In this document: piece by piece, positions 1 through 8,185 of the stretch
Layout of the letters: each line of letters begins with the position of its first letter
Position numbering within the stretch: position 1 is the first letter of the stretch
Source: RBG-13-68-16 sp050018455
GTDB lineage: Bacteria; Acidobacteriota; Thermoanaerobaculia; Thermoanaerobaculales; Thermoanaerobaculaceae
NCBI GenBank assembly: GCA_050018455.1
Contig: JBEKAA010000006.1
Span: forward strand, 54,119 to 118,118
Length of the DNA stretch: 64,000 nt
Direction: 5' to 3'
Position numbers and translations under genes: made by a program
The notes under the pieces: model-generated
Seen by the model: the letters and a program-made list of their open reading frames with translations, nothing else
Databases searched by the model: none
What the model was told of the DNA's origin: nothing

Positions 1-1
1 G

Positions 2-1612
2 CCGGTACCCGAGGCCGCCGACGTGGAGCCTTTCCCGCGGCCGGACGGCATCCTCCCCGAGAAGGTGGAGACCTACCGGGAGGCGATGCTGGTGGCGCAC
101 CTCCGCGCGGTCGCCTCCGGCAGAGTCGAGTGGAACGCGCGCCAGGTCCTGGCAGCGAGCGACCAGGTCCCGATCGAGGTCCACGCGGAATCGGTTCCGT
201 CGAACTGCAGGTACATCACGGCGCCGAACCCCCCGGCGCCGACTCCCCCGCCGCCGTTCCCGCGCTGGCCGTACAACACCGCGAGCCCGCCGGGACAAGT
301 CAAGATCTACTACTCGCCCAGCGGCGGCGACGCCAAGTTGTCGGGCGGCGGCATCGCCCAGGTCCAGGGCGCGGTCAACGGATGGATGGGGATCGCCAAC
401 ACGAGCCTCAACCTTTCGTACGCGGGCCTGAAGTCGGGCTACACCATGAGCTGCACCAACACTCAGTGTATGAGCAACGGTGACTCGATCCCCTGCTACA
501 GCGACTTCACCAACGCGGGGGTGGTGGTCTTCAACGACCCGTGCGGCGAGGTCCCTGCCGGCTCAGAGCTTGGCTTCGGGGGTCCCTGGTGGGGCGGTAA
601 TCACACGTTTGACGGTTTCACGTGGAACTCGATTATTTCGCAGTTCGTGGTTCTGTCCGCGAACGCGGCCTCCGCCCTGGGCGGGAATCTCGCCTATTAC
701 CAGGAGATGCTCACGCACGAACTGGGGCACGGGCTCGGGTACGGGCACTCCGCCGACTCCTCCTCCGTCATGTACTACCTGTGCTGCAATCCCATCGACT
801 CGACGGATCGCAGTTGCACGCAGTACACCTACCCAGGAACGGGCCCCACGGCCACGCCGACCGTCACGCCCACGATCACGCCGACGCCGACGATCACCCC
901 GACGCCCACGATCACTCCGACGCGCACCATCACGCCGACGGCCACGTGGACGCCCACCGGACCGACGCCGACGCCGACCCGGACGCCGATCGGGCCGACG
1001 CCGACGCCCACGTGGACCCCGACGCCTGCGCCGGCGCCGCCGGTCCCGACCGGCGTCTCGGCAAGCGACGGCACCTTCACCGACCGGGTGCGCATCACGT
1101 GGAACCCGTCCTCGGGCGCGGCCGGGTATTGGGTCTACCGCAACACCGTCAACAGCCCGCCGGCGCAGGAGATTATCTTCACCTCCGCGCCGACGTTCGA
1201 CGACCTCTCGGTGGTCCCGGGCCAGGTGTACTGGTACTGGGTACGGGCGATCGCCCAGGACGGCGCCACAAGCGCGTACAGCACGCCGGACACCGGCTTC
1301 GCGAGCATCCCGCCGACGCCGACGCCGACCCGCACGCCGACGCCGGGCAGCTTCGCGGCCTCGTTCACCTACGCGCCCGCGACGCCGTACAACGGTGAGG
1401 CCGTCCAGTTCACGGACACGTCGAGCGGCGCGCCCAGTTCGTGGCAGTGGACGTTCGGAGACGGGGGTTCCTCCACCGCCCGCAACCCCGCCCACAGCTG
1501 GGCGGAGCGGGGGACGTACACCGTCACGCTCGTGGTGAGCAACGGCTCGACCAACGCCCAGACCAGCACGACGATCACGGTCGACGCGCGCGCACGCGAG
1601 CACCTCTCGTAG
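2..1612 (+). CDS. Secreted matrixin-like zinc metalloprotease with FN3 and PKD domains (5' end cut off)
   Basis: Probable secreted peptidase. The frame is open to the left edge of the window, so the start and any signal peptide lie outside; the first possible start inside is the GTG at 23. Numbered from that GTG, the catalytic part ends in the zinc motif HELGHGLGYGH (about residues 232-242, HExxHxxGxxH) followed by the Met-turn SVMYY, as in metzincins of the matrixin type. A Thr-Pro linker follows (about 272-340), then a fibronectin type III domain (about 343-430), a short second Thr-Pro linker and a PKD domain (about 446-522). The Cys residues near the active site suggest an oxidising, extracytoplasmic location. 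Substrate unknown. The linker is of the same kind as the one in the pilY1 product at 44619. Confidence 0.8.
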   Translation, partial: PVPEAADVEPFPRPDGILPEKVETYREAMLVAHLRAVASGRVEWNARQVLAASDQVPIEVHAESVPSNCRYITAPNPPAPTPPPPFPRWPYNTASPPGQVKIYYSPSGGDAKLSGGGIAQVQGAVNGWMGIANTSLNLSYAGLKSGYTMSCTNTQCMSNGDSIPCYSDFTNAGVVVFNDPCGEVPAGSELGFGGPWWGGNHTFDGFTWNSIISQFVVLSANAASALGGNLAYYQEMLTHELGHGLGYGHSADSSSVMYYLCCNPIDSTDRSCTQYTYPGTGPTATPTVTPTITPTPTITPTPTITPTRTITPTATWTPTGPTPTPTRTPIGPTPTPTWTPTPAPAPPVPTGVSASDGTFTDRVRITWNPSSGAAGYWVYRNTVNSPPAQEIIFTSAPTFDDLSVVPGQVYWYWVRAIAQDGATSAYSTPDTGFASIPPTPTPTRTPTPGSFAASFTYAPATPYNGEAVQFTDTSSGAPSSWQWTFGDGGSSTARNPAHSWAERGTYTVTLVVSNGSTNAQTSTTITVDARAREHLS

Positions 1613-1806
1613 GCGCACCACTCTCATCGCGAGGAGTTCCTTCGGACGGGGACGATGCGGCGATCTCGTAGGTTTCGGCGGAATTGGTTCGTCGACCTGT
1701 CCCGCGAGGGCGGGGTTCGCTCCTCGCAATCTTCATTTGCCGAGGCACACCCCGGACCATGAAAGTGGAGGTGGCGAAACGTGTAGCGTAGTCGAGGTAC
1801 CCAGGC

Positions 1807-1880
1807 GGGCGGCCGCAAGGGCCGCCCCTATATGGGTGGGAGCTGCCATTCCCGTGTAGGGGTGGGGCTTGCCCCCGCCC
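1807..1880. repeat. Pair of GC-rich palindromes
   Basis: GGGCGGCC at 1807-1814 pairs with GGCCGCCC at 1820-1827, and a second G-rich run at about 1859-1869 pairs with GCCCCCGCCC at 1871-1880. Either could fold as an RNA hairpin and help end the two convergent transcripts. There is no T-tract, so a simple intrinsic terminator is not proven. Confidence 0.4.
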
Positions 1881-1896
1881 GCTGTTCCCGCCGATT

Positions 1897-1995
1897 TGTC
1901 ATTGCGAACCCGGCCGCGTCATCCGCGGAACTTTCAGGACAATAACACCATCGGGAACGGGATTGCTTCGGCCGACTTGGGGCCTTCCAATGACA
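1897..1995. repeat. Short dispersed inverted repeat with TGTCATTG ends
   Basis: TGTCATTG at 1897-1904 is matched by its exact reverse complement CAATGACA at 1988-1995, and the inner right half contains GATTGCTTCGG (1961-1971). Ends of this kind (TGTCATTGCGA and GAAGCAATC) are known from short non-coding palindromic repeats scattered through many bacterial genomes. Only one copy is seen here. Confidence 0.4.
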
Positions 1996-2198
1996 GCCAT
2001 TCTTCTACGACGGACGATGAATTCGTATCGGACGGCAGCCCCGCCCGGCGAGGGAGCGCTCGCGTGGACGGCCCCTTTCCTCTGGCTTGCCCGCTCTCGG
2101 GCCACCGACCACGTCTCTTCGGTGCTCCCCTGAGCCCTGGGCCCTGTGTCCTGAGCCCTGTTCTTCCGTCGGAGCGGCGGCGGCCTTGACGTTCCTCT

Positions 2199-3956
2199 TC
2201 AGCGCGTCCTCAGCTTCTCCGCCGGTCCCGGCGGCGGCTCCGGGACGGCGAGCTCCCCGCAATCGCGACGCTGGGCTACCTCGCCGGCCACGGCGTCGGC
2301 GCGCGCCCGGTCGGGCGCGCTGTCGCGCCCGAGGAAGAGCGTCTGGGACGGGAGCGCGAACGAGGTGCCGGAACGCTCGACGATCCTGGCGATCGCGAAG
2401 TTCAGCTCCTCGGCGATTGCGGTGGATTCGTTGAAGCTCTTGGCGAGGGTCCAGACCAGGACCTCGACCTTGAGCGACGTGGGGCCGAACCCCGAGAAGC
2501 GCACGCTCTGCGTCTCCTGAAACACCTTCGGGTGTGCGAGCAGCATCTTGCGGATCTCATCGATGATCCAGGTCAGCTGCTCGGTGGTGCTGTCGTAGCG
2601 GACGCCGAGCGTCGGGTTGAACAGGAAACGGTCACGCTGCGTGAAGTTGACGATCGTGCCGGCGGCCAGCGGGCCGTTGGGGATCGTCACCAACGTGCGG
2701 TCGAGCGTGCGCAGGCGGGTCGACCGCAGGCCGATCTCCTCGATGGTGCCGGTAACGTTGTCGATGGTCACGAAGTCCCCGACCATGAACGGGCGGTCGC
2801 TCGCGATGGTGACGGCGCCGAAGACGTTCTCGATCGTCTTCTGCGCCGCGAACGCGATGGCCACTCCGCCGATGCCGATGCCGGCGAGCATCGCAACGAC
2901 GTTGATCCCAATCACGTCGAGTGCCGCCAGCAGGATGAAGACGGCGATGATGAACTTTCCGGCCCGGGAGATGATCGGGACGTAGCCGAGCGTGATGCGG
3001 TCGCGCACGTCGGTCCGCCGCTGCAACTGGTCGGTGAAGCCATCCCAGACTCGGAACAGGATCCAGCCGATGCCGAACAGGGTCAGCAGCCTCCACGCGG
3101 CCCGGGCCAGCCCGACGGCGTTGGGGGGCAACCCGACCCACGACGACGTCACGGTGAGCGCGAGCCCCCACAGGACGATGGCGAGCGGCCCGTCCATCGC
3201 TTTGACCAGGGCGTCGTCCCAGGTGACGGTGGTCCGCCGCGCGATCACGCCGAAAACAACCAGAAGGGCGCGCGCGAGCAGACGTGCGACGCCGTAGCCG
3301 AACAGCAGCGCAACCGCGAGCCCGACCCACTGCCAGAGCTGCAGCCCGAGGATGCTGAGCGAGAAGAAGAGCGACGGGAGCAGGTCGCCGATCACCCCGT
3401 AGCCGTGGGCTCGGTAGAGGGCGTTGATGGTCCCGACGGTGTCCCGCGATACCAGCCACAGCCGTGCGCCGGCAGGGTCGGTGGCGAGCTCGAGCGAGAC
3501 CGGCACCTCGCGATGGTGCACGACAAGCGTCGCCAAGTGCTCCTCGCGGAGCTCGGTGCCCGGCGCCCCCGAGCCGAGCGGCGTGTCGGAAACGGTCTCC
3601 GGGTCGATCGGGGCGCGCCTGAGAAGGACGAGATAGAGGCGGCGCGCGAGGCTCGGTCCCTCGGCGGCTCGCGTCTCGGGCGACAGGCCGCCGAGATCGA
3701 GGTACAGCGACGCCAGGCGAAAGTCGCCGTCCGATCCGGCGACGAGGAACCCGGTGATCGATTCGCGCGGCGTCGACCGCGCGAGCGGCATGACCGACCG
3801 GAGGGTGGCGATGCCGGTGGCTCGGGGAGCGGGCGTCGGCACCGCCGCGGCCCCGGCGAGCGCTGCGCCCCAGAGCGCGGCGGCGAGGGACGCGAGCGCC
3901 GGCCGGGCGAGGCGCCGGCCTCGGGCCGAGGTGTTCTCGGGAGAAGGCGGGGTCAT
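2199..3956 (-). CDS. MscS-family mechanosensitive ion channel
   Basis: Predicted inner-membrane channel of 585 aa that would open under osmotic downshift. The ATG at 3956 is chosen because AGGAGG lies seven bases upstream and a signal-peptide-like N-terminus follows; the frame is open further upstream without a ribosome site. About 170 periplasmic residues precede a run of hydrophobic segments, then the conserved pore helix region (GIGIGGVAIAFAAQKTIEN) and the MscS beta domain (FMVGDFVTI, then ...GTIEEIGLRSTRLR). The C-terminal tail beyond the alpha-beta domain is Pro/Arg-rich and of unknown role. The gene lies 79 bases behind the aconitase gene on the same strand and may be cotranscribed, although the functions are unrelated. 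Confidence 0.85.
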   Translation of the reverse strand: MTPPSPENTSARGRRLARPALASLAAALWGAALAGAAAVPTPAPRATGIATLRSVMPLARSTPRESITGFLVAGSDGDFRLASLYLDLGGLSPETRAAEGPSLARRLYLVLLRRAPIDPETVSDTPLGSGAPGTELREEHLATLVVHHREVPVSLELATDPAGARLWLVSRDTVGTINALYRAHGYGVIGDLLPSLFFSLSILGLQLWQWVGLAVALLFGYGVARLLARALLVVFGVIARRTTVTWDDALVKAMDGPLAIVLWGLALTVTSSWVGLPPNAVGLARAAWRLLTLFGIGWILFRVWDGFTDQLQRRTDVRDRITLGYVPIISRAGKFIIAVFILLAALDVIGINVVAMLAGIGIGGVAIAFAAQKTIENVFGAVTIASDRPFMVGDFVTIDNVTGTIEEIGLRSTRLRTLDRTLVTIPNGPLAAGTIVNFTQRDRFLFNPTLGVRYDSTTEQLTWIIDEIRKMLLAHPKVFQETQSVRFSGFGPTSLKVEVLVWTLAKSFNESTAIAEELNFAIARIVERSGTSFALPSQTLFLGRDSAPDRARADAVAGEVAQRRDCGELAVPEPPPGPAEKLRTR

Positions 3957-4035
3957 GGAGCCTCCTGGTGCCCGCCAGATTAGCAGCGATCCGCCAAGAT
4001 CGGCGCGCGACTCGCCCGATGACTCCGACACGGTG

Positions 4036-6303
4036 CTAGCGCTTGGCGCGGAGGACGTTGAGCGCGCTACCGGCGCGGAACCAGCCGACCTGTTCGGCGT
4101 TGAACGTGTGGGCGCAGGCGATCTCGTCCTTCGTCCCGTCGGCGTGATGGAGGACCACGTTCACCGCCTTACCGGGAGCGAGCTCCGCGAGGCCCACGAT
4201 GCTGACCCGGTCGCCTTCCCTCACCTTGTCGTAGTCGGCCGGGTCCGCGAACGCGAGCGGCAGGAGACCCTGCTTCTTGAGGTTGGTCTCGTGGATGCGC
4301 GCAAACGAGCGGGCGATCACCGCGACGCCGCCCAGGTGGCGCGGCTCCATGGCGGCGTGCTCCCGCGAGCTGCCCTCGCCGTAGTTCTCGTCACCCACCG
4401 CGATCCAGCGCATGCCGCGGTTCCTGAGGTCGCGGGCGATCTTGGTGAACTCCGTCGGCTCGCCCGTGATCGGGTGCTTCCCCTTGCCGGCCTCGCCGCT
4501 GAAGGCGTTCACCGCGCCGAGGAACATGTTGTTGGAAACATTGTCGAGGTGCCCGCGGAACTTCAGCCACGGCCCGGCGGGCGAGATGTGGTCGGTGGTG
4601 CACTTCCCCCTAGCCTTGAGGATCACCGGCAGCTCTACGTAGTCGTTGCCGTCCCAGGCCGGGAAAGGCACCAGGAGCTGCAACCTGTCCGACCCGGCCC
4701 GCACCCGCACGGTCAAGCTTGACGGCGAGGCCGGCGGCGCAACGTACCCCTCCGCCTTGAAGACGAACCCCCTCTCCGGGACCTCGGGGGCTGGCGGGGG
4801 CGGCGAGAGCCTCACCGCACGGCCGTCGACCTGGATCTCCTCCGCGATCGGGTTGACCGCGAGCGTGCCCGCGACGGAGTACGCGACGACCACCTCCGGC
4901 GACGCAATGAACGAGAGCGTCGCGGGGTTGCCGTCGTTGCGGGCCGGGAAGTTGCGGTTGAACGAGTTGACGATCGTGTTGGTCGTTCCCTTCGGAAACT
5001 CGTCGCGCTGCCACTGACCGATGCACGGGCCGCAGGCGTTGGCGAGCACGGTGGCGCCGAACTCCTTGAACACCGTGAGGAGTCCGTCCCGCTCGATCGT
5101 TGCGTACACCTGCTCGGAGCCCGGCGTGATCAGGAGCGGTACGCGCGCCTTGAAGCCCGCCGCCAGCGCTTCGCGAGCAACGGCGGCGGCGCGGGTGATG
5201 TCCTCGTACGAGGAATTCGTGCACGACCCGACGAGCGCGGCCGAGATCGCCGCCGTGTAGCCGCTCTCCCTCACTGCCGCGGGAACCTTCGACAGTGGCC
5301 GCGCGAGGTCGGGGGTGTGCGGCCCGACCAGGTGGGGCTCGAGAGCGGAGAGGTCGATCTCCACGACGCGACCGAAGAACTTCTCGGGCGCCGCCTCGAC
5401 CGCGGGGTCAGCGGCGAGCAGGTCGCGGTTGGCGTCGGCGAGATCCGCGATCGGCCCGCGCCTGGTCGCGCGAAGGTAGGTCTCCATGCGGGCGTCGTAC
5501 GGGAAGATCGAAGTCGTGGCGCCGTGCTCTGCGCCCATGTTGGTGATGGTCCCCTTGCCGGTGCACGAGATCGAGGCGCACCCGGGACCGAAGAACTCGA
5601 CGACGGCGTTCGTTCCGCCCTTGACCGTGAGGATGTCGAGGAGCTTGAGGATCACGTCCTTGGGCGCGGCCCAGCCGGAGAGCTTCCCGATGAGCTTAAC
5701 GCCGATGAGCGTCGGCTGCAGGACCTCCCACGGGAAACCGGACATCACGTCCACCGCGTCGGCGCCGCCCACGCCCGAGGCGAACATCCCGAGGCCGCCC
5801 GCGTTCGGGGTGTGCGAGTCGGTGCCGATCATCATCCCGCCGGGGAAGGCGTAGTTCTCGAGGACCACCTGGTGGATGATGCCGGAGCCGGGCTTCCAGA
5901 AACCGATGCCGTAGCGCGCGGAGGCCGATTCCAGGAACGCGTAGACCTCCCTGTTCTCCTCGATGGCGCGCGCAACGTCGGCGGCAGCGCCGGACCTCGC
6001 GCGGATCAGGTGGTCGCAGTGGACCGTGGCCGGGACCGCGGTGCGGTCCATCCCGGCGAGCATGAACTGCAGCAACGCCATCTGCGCCGTCGCGTCCTGC
6101 ATCGCCACGCGGTCCGGCCTGAGCTCCAGGTAGGCCTTGCCGGGGTCCAGTTCGACCCGCTCAAGGTGCTCGAGGTGCCCGAAGAGGTTCTTCTCGGTCA
6201 GCGTCAGCGGTCGCCCGAGACGCGCTCGGGCCGCCTTCAAGCGTGTTCGCGTGCGGTCGTAAACGGCCATGACCAACTCCGGAGTGCTCTCGATCGCTGC
6301 CAT
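4036..6303 (-). CDS. acn: Aconitate hydratase (mitochondrial-type aconitase)
   Basis: Aconitase of the TCA cycle, interconverting citrate and isocitrate through a [4Fe-4S] cluster in the cytoplasm. The 755-aa length fits the mitochondrial/AcnA-like single-chain family. The three cluster cysteines are visible: Cys361 in GSCTNS, and Cys424 and Cys427 in ACGPCIGQW. The substrate-binding loop GTDSHTPNAGG (about 160-170) and the swivel-domain motif GEGSSREHAA near the C-terminus are intact. The ATG at 6303 has a G-rich run just upstream as a plausible ribosome site. Transcription runs away from the divergent CBS gene; the shared gap holds the hairpin element at 6389-6560. Confidence 0.95.
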   Translation of the reverse strand: MAAIESTPELVMAVYDRTRTRLKAARARLGRPLTLTEKNLFGHLEHLERVELDPGKAYLELRPDRVAMQDATAQMALLQFMLAGMDRTAVPATVHCDHLIRARSGAAADVARAIEENREVYAFLESASARYGIGFWKPGSGIIHQVVLENYAFPGGMMIGTDSHTPNAGGLGMFASGVGGADAVDVMSGFPWEVLQPTLIGVKLIGKLSGWAAPKDVILKLLDILTVKGGTNAVVEFFGPGCASISCTGKGTITNMGAEHGATTSIFPYDARMETYLRATRRGPIADLADANRDLLAADPAVEAAPEKFFGRVVEIDLSALEPHLVGPHTPDLARPLSKVPAAVRESGYTAAISAALVGSCTNSSYEDITRAAAVAREALAAGFKARVPLLITPGSEQVYATIERDGLLTVFKEFGATVLANACGPCIGQWQRDEFPKGTTNTIVNSFNRNFPARNDGNPATLSFIASPEVVVAYSVAGTLAVNPIAEEIQVDGRAVRLSPPPPAPEVPERGFVFKAEGYVAPPASPSSLTVRVRAGSDRLQLLVPFPAWDGNDYVELPVILKARGKCTTDHISPAGPWLKFRGHLDNVSNNMFLGAVNAFSGEAGKGKHPITGEPTEFTKIARDLRNRGMRWIAVGDENYGEGSSREHAAMEPRHLGGVAVIARSFARIHETNLKKQGLLPLAFADPADYDKVREGDRVSIVGLAELAPGKAVNVVLHHADGTKDEIACAHTFNAEQVGWFRAGSALNVLRAKR

Positions 6304-6388
6304 TCATCCCCCCCGCCGGACAACGCCACAACAGACGTTCCGCTTCCAGGCGCTTTCCTGCCCGCGAAGTATACCCGGTAGGAGACCC

Positions 6389-6560
6389 GTTCGCAGGTCC
6401 GAAGGTTCGCGGTTCGGCAAGCACGGGTCAAAGGTCAAACGTGAGACGTCAAAGGGAAGACAAAGGCCCTCACGTGCGACTCGGGCTTTCTTCCTTGTCG
6501 TCCCTTTGACGTTTTCCCTTTCACCTTTGCGTGAACGTTCAAACGTGCGAACTTTCGAAC
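6389..6560. repeat. Modular intergenic hairpin, copy 1 (TTCGAAG and AAAGGTCAAA modules)
   Basis: Long imperfect inverted repeat between the divergent acn and CBS genes. The left arm (6389-6468) runs from GTTCG-type octamers into AAAGGTCAAACG and ACGTCAAAGGG modules. The right arm (6484-6560) mirrors them as CCCTTTGACGTTTTCCC, TTTCACCTTTG and GAACTTTCGAAC. The same modules recur at 12324, 17236, 19731, 55253 and, in part, 60882. The right arm ends 21 bases before the -10 box of the CBS gene. Confidence 0.7.
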
Positions 6561-6581
6561 CCTGGGGCGCGGCCTGCCGCG

Positions 6582-6587
6582 TATAAT
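6582..6587 (+). promoter_or_regulatory. -10 box for a leaderless CBS gene
   Basis: TATAAT followed by exactly six bases and then the ATG at 6594, so transcription would start at or next to the start codon. There is no Shine-Dalgarno sequence. The same arrangement recurs at 21717, 28714, 38670 and, on the minus strand, at 21595 and 59228. No convincing -35 box is seen. Confidence 0.6.
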
Positions 6588-6593
6588 TAACAC

Positions 6594-7025
6594 ATGCCTC
6601 ATCGCCTCACGGTCGGCGAGATCATGACGCGCGACGTCGTCACGCTCGCGGAGGACGACACGCTGGCCGATGCCCGCTCCTGCATGGAGCGCGGCCGGAT
6701 CCGTCACCTCCCCGTGGTGCACGGAAAACAGCTGGTCGGCCTGGTCACGCACCGGGACATCGTGGCCGCGTCATTCTCGGTTTTCGCGCAGGTGAGCCGC
6801 CAGGAGGAGCACCGGATCTTCGTGCAGATCCCGGTCCGCGAGGTCATGCACGACGCGTTCGCGGTGCCGCCGACGATGCGGGTGCGCGAGGCCGCGCGCA
6901 TCATGCTCGACAAGCAGTACGGATGCCTCCCGGTGGTGGCCGACGATCGGGCGCTGCTCGGGATCGTCACCGAGGCGGACTTCCTGCGCCTCGCAGTTCG
7001 GATGCTGGAGGCGATCCAGGCCTGA
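6594..7025 (+). CDS. Two-CBS-domain protein
   Basis: A 143-aa cytoplasmic protein made of two CBS motifs (about residues 8-60 and 80-140; VGEIMTRDVVTLAEDDTL, then VREVMHDAFAVPPTMRVRE). Such stand-alone pairs bind adenosyl ligands (AMP, ATP, SAM) and act as energy or redox sensors; ligand and partner are unknown here. The start is the ATG behind the TATAAT at 6582, implying a leaderless mRNA. Its length is typical of stand-alone CBS pairs. Confidence 0.85.
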   Translation: MPHRLTVGEIMTRDVVTLAEDDTLADARSCMERGRIRHLPVVHGKQLVGLVTHRDIVAASFSVFAQVSRQEEHRIFVQIPVREVMHDAFAVPPTMRVREAARIMLDKQYGCLPVVADDRALLGIVTEADFLRLAVRMLEAIQA

Positions 7026-7079
7026 GAGCCGGCGCGAACCCGGCCGGCTCGCTGAACGTTTGAGCCTGTGGAGGTGATC

Positions 7080-8027
7080 ATGCGTCGTGGAATTTTCGCC
7101 GCCGCCCTCATCGCGCCGCTCGCCGTGAGCGCGTGCATCCGCTCCAGGGTGCCGCTCTCGGTGCACGAGACCAAGACCTTCACCGCCGCCGCCGGAAAGC
7201 TGGTGCGGTTCGACGTTAGCTCGCTCGACGTTGACGTGACGGTCGCCCCGACCAGCACAATCACCGCGGAGGTGGAGATCGACGCCCGATCCTCCTCTCG
7301 AGGCGCGGCACGTCGTTGGGTCGATTCCCACACCCCGACGTTCGACGACTCCTCGTCGGCCCTCGAGATCCGGCAGCCATCCAGGCGAGCCGGGATCGTG
7401 GTATTCGGATTCCTGAACACCAAGGCGCGCGTCAAGCTCGTGATGCCGCCGGAGTGCGGCCTCGAGGTTCGCACTTCCTCCGGCGACGTCGCCGTGGGCG
7501 GCGACGTCGTGGTGGCGGGACCGGTCCGAATCCGCACCTCGTCGGGAGACGTAACCGTCACCGGGGGCCTTCGCGAGCTGATCGTCAAGACCTCCTCCGG
7601 CGACGTTGTGGTTCGACGCCAGCCCCTCGCGGGCCTCGAGGCCGACACGACTTCCGGAGACGTCACGCTCGAGAGCGGAGGCCAGCGCGCGATCGTGGGC
7701 ACCTCGTCGGGGGACGTGCGACTCGAAAAGCTCGAAGGGGGCCTCTCGGTGGACACCTCGTCCGGTGAGGTTGCGGCGAGCTGGGCCGCGCTCGCCCCCG
7801 GCTCGAAGCTCCGGGTCCACACCTCGTCCGGAGACGTGAGGCTTCGCGTCCCCGACGCGGCGCAGTTCCGCGGCCGGATCTCCACCAGGAGCGGCAGCAT
7901 CCACTCGGACTTCTCAGGGGTCAGCGAGCGCCGCGAGCACGAGCTCTCGTTTACCGCCATGGCGGACGCCGTGGAGATCGACGTTCGTACCTCGTCCGGC
8001 GATGTCAGCGTCCACAAGCACCCGTAG
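7080..8027 (+). CDS. DUF4097-family beta-repeat lipoprotein
   Basis: A 315-aa predicted lipoprotein. The ATG at 7080 has GGAGG upstream (7069-7073); a GTG at 7068 is less likely. The signal peptide ends in the lipobox VSAC with Cys19. The rest is a DUF4097-type right-handed beta structure with at least six repeats centred on TSSGDV (variants TTSGDV, TSSGEV) about 20-30 residues apart, consistent with stacked beta turns. Function is unknown; members are often found near envelope-stress or transport genes. It follows the CBS gene by 54 bases and could be cotranscribed. Confidence 0.75.
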   Translation: MRRGIFAAALIAPLAVSACIRSRVPLSVHETKTFTAAAGKLVRFDVSSLDVDVTVAPTSTITAEVEIDARSSSRGAARRWVDSHTPTFDDSSSALEIRQPSRRAGIVVFGFLNTKARVKLVMPPECGLEVRTSSGDVAVGGDVVVAGPVRIRTSSGDVTVTGGLRELIVKTSSGDVVVRRQPLAGLEADTTSGDVTLESGGQRAIVGTSSGDVRLEKLEGGLSVDTSSGEVAASWAALAPGSKLRVHTSSGDVRLRVPDAAQFRGRISTRSGSIHSDFSGVSERREHELSFTAMADAVEIDVRTSSGDVSVHKHP

Positions 8028-8171
8028 CTGCCAGCATCCAGGAGCATGCGGGTGATGTCCGGCCTGCCCTGCTGGCTACTCCACGCCCCGCTGGTGCCGT
8101 TGCGCTGAAAACTCCGAGATCGGATTCGGAAGACCGGACACTGTCGAGCCGTTGCTGTCCGGAAAACCGGA

Positions 8172-8177
8172 TATAAT
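8172..8177 (+). promoter_or_regulatory. -10 box for the PDZ-kinase operon
   Basis: TATAAT lies eight bases before the ATG at 8186, so the transcript would have almost no leader. A TTGCTG at 8152-8157 could be a -35 box, but the 14-base spacer is short. Confidence 0.45.
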
Positions 8178-8185
8178 TCAAGAGA

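Larger units (their letters stand above)
1613..2198. other. Intergenic region between convergent genes, with palindromes only
   Basis: No coding sequence is supported in this 586-base gap between the protease gene and the minus-strand MscS-family gene. It holds GC-rich palindromes at about 1807-1880 and a longer inverted repeat at 1897-1995, listed separately. The stretch at 1996-2198 shows nothing I can name. Confidence 0.6.

Noticed and set aside
8090..8103. CTGGTGCCGTTGC as a sigma-54 promoter for the PDZ-kinase
   Set aside because: GG to GC spacing is too short and the -24 box does not match.
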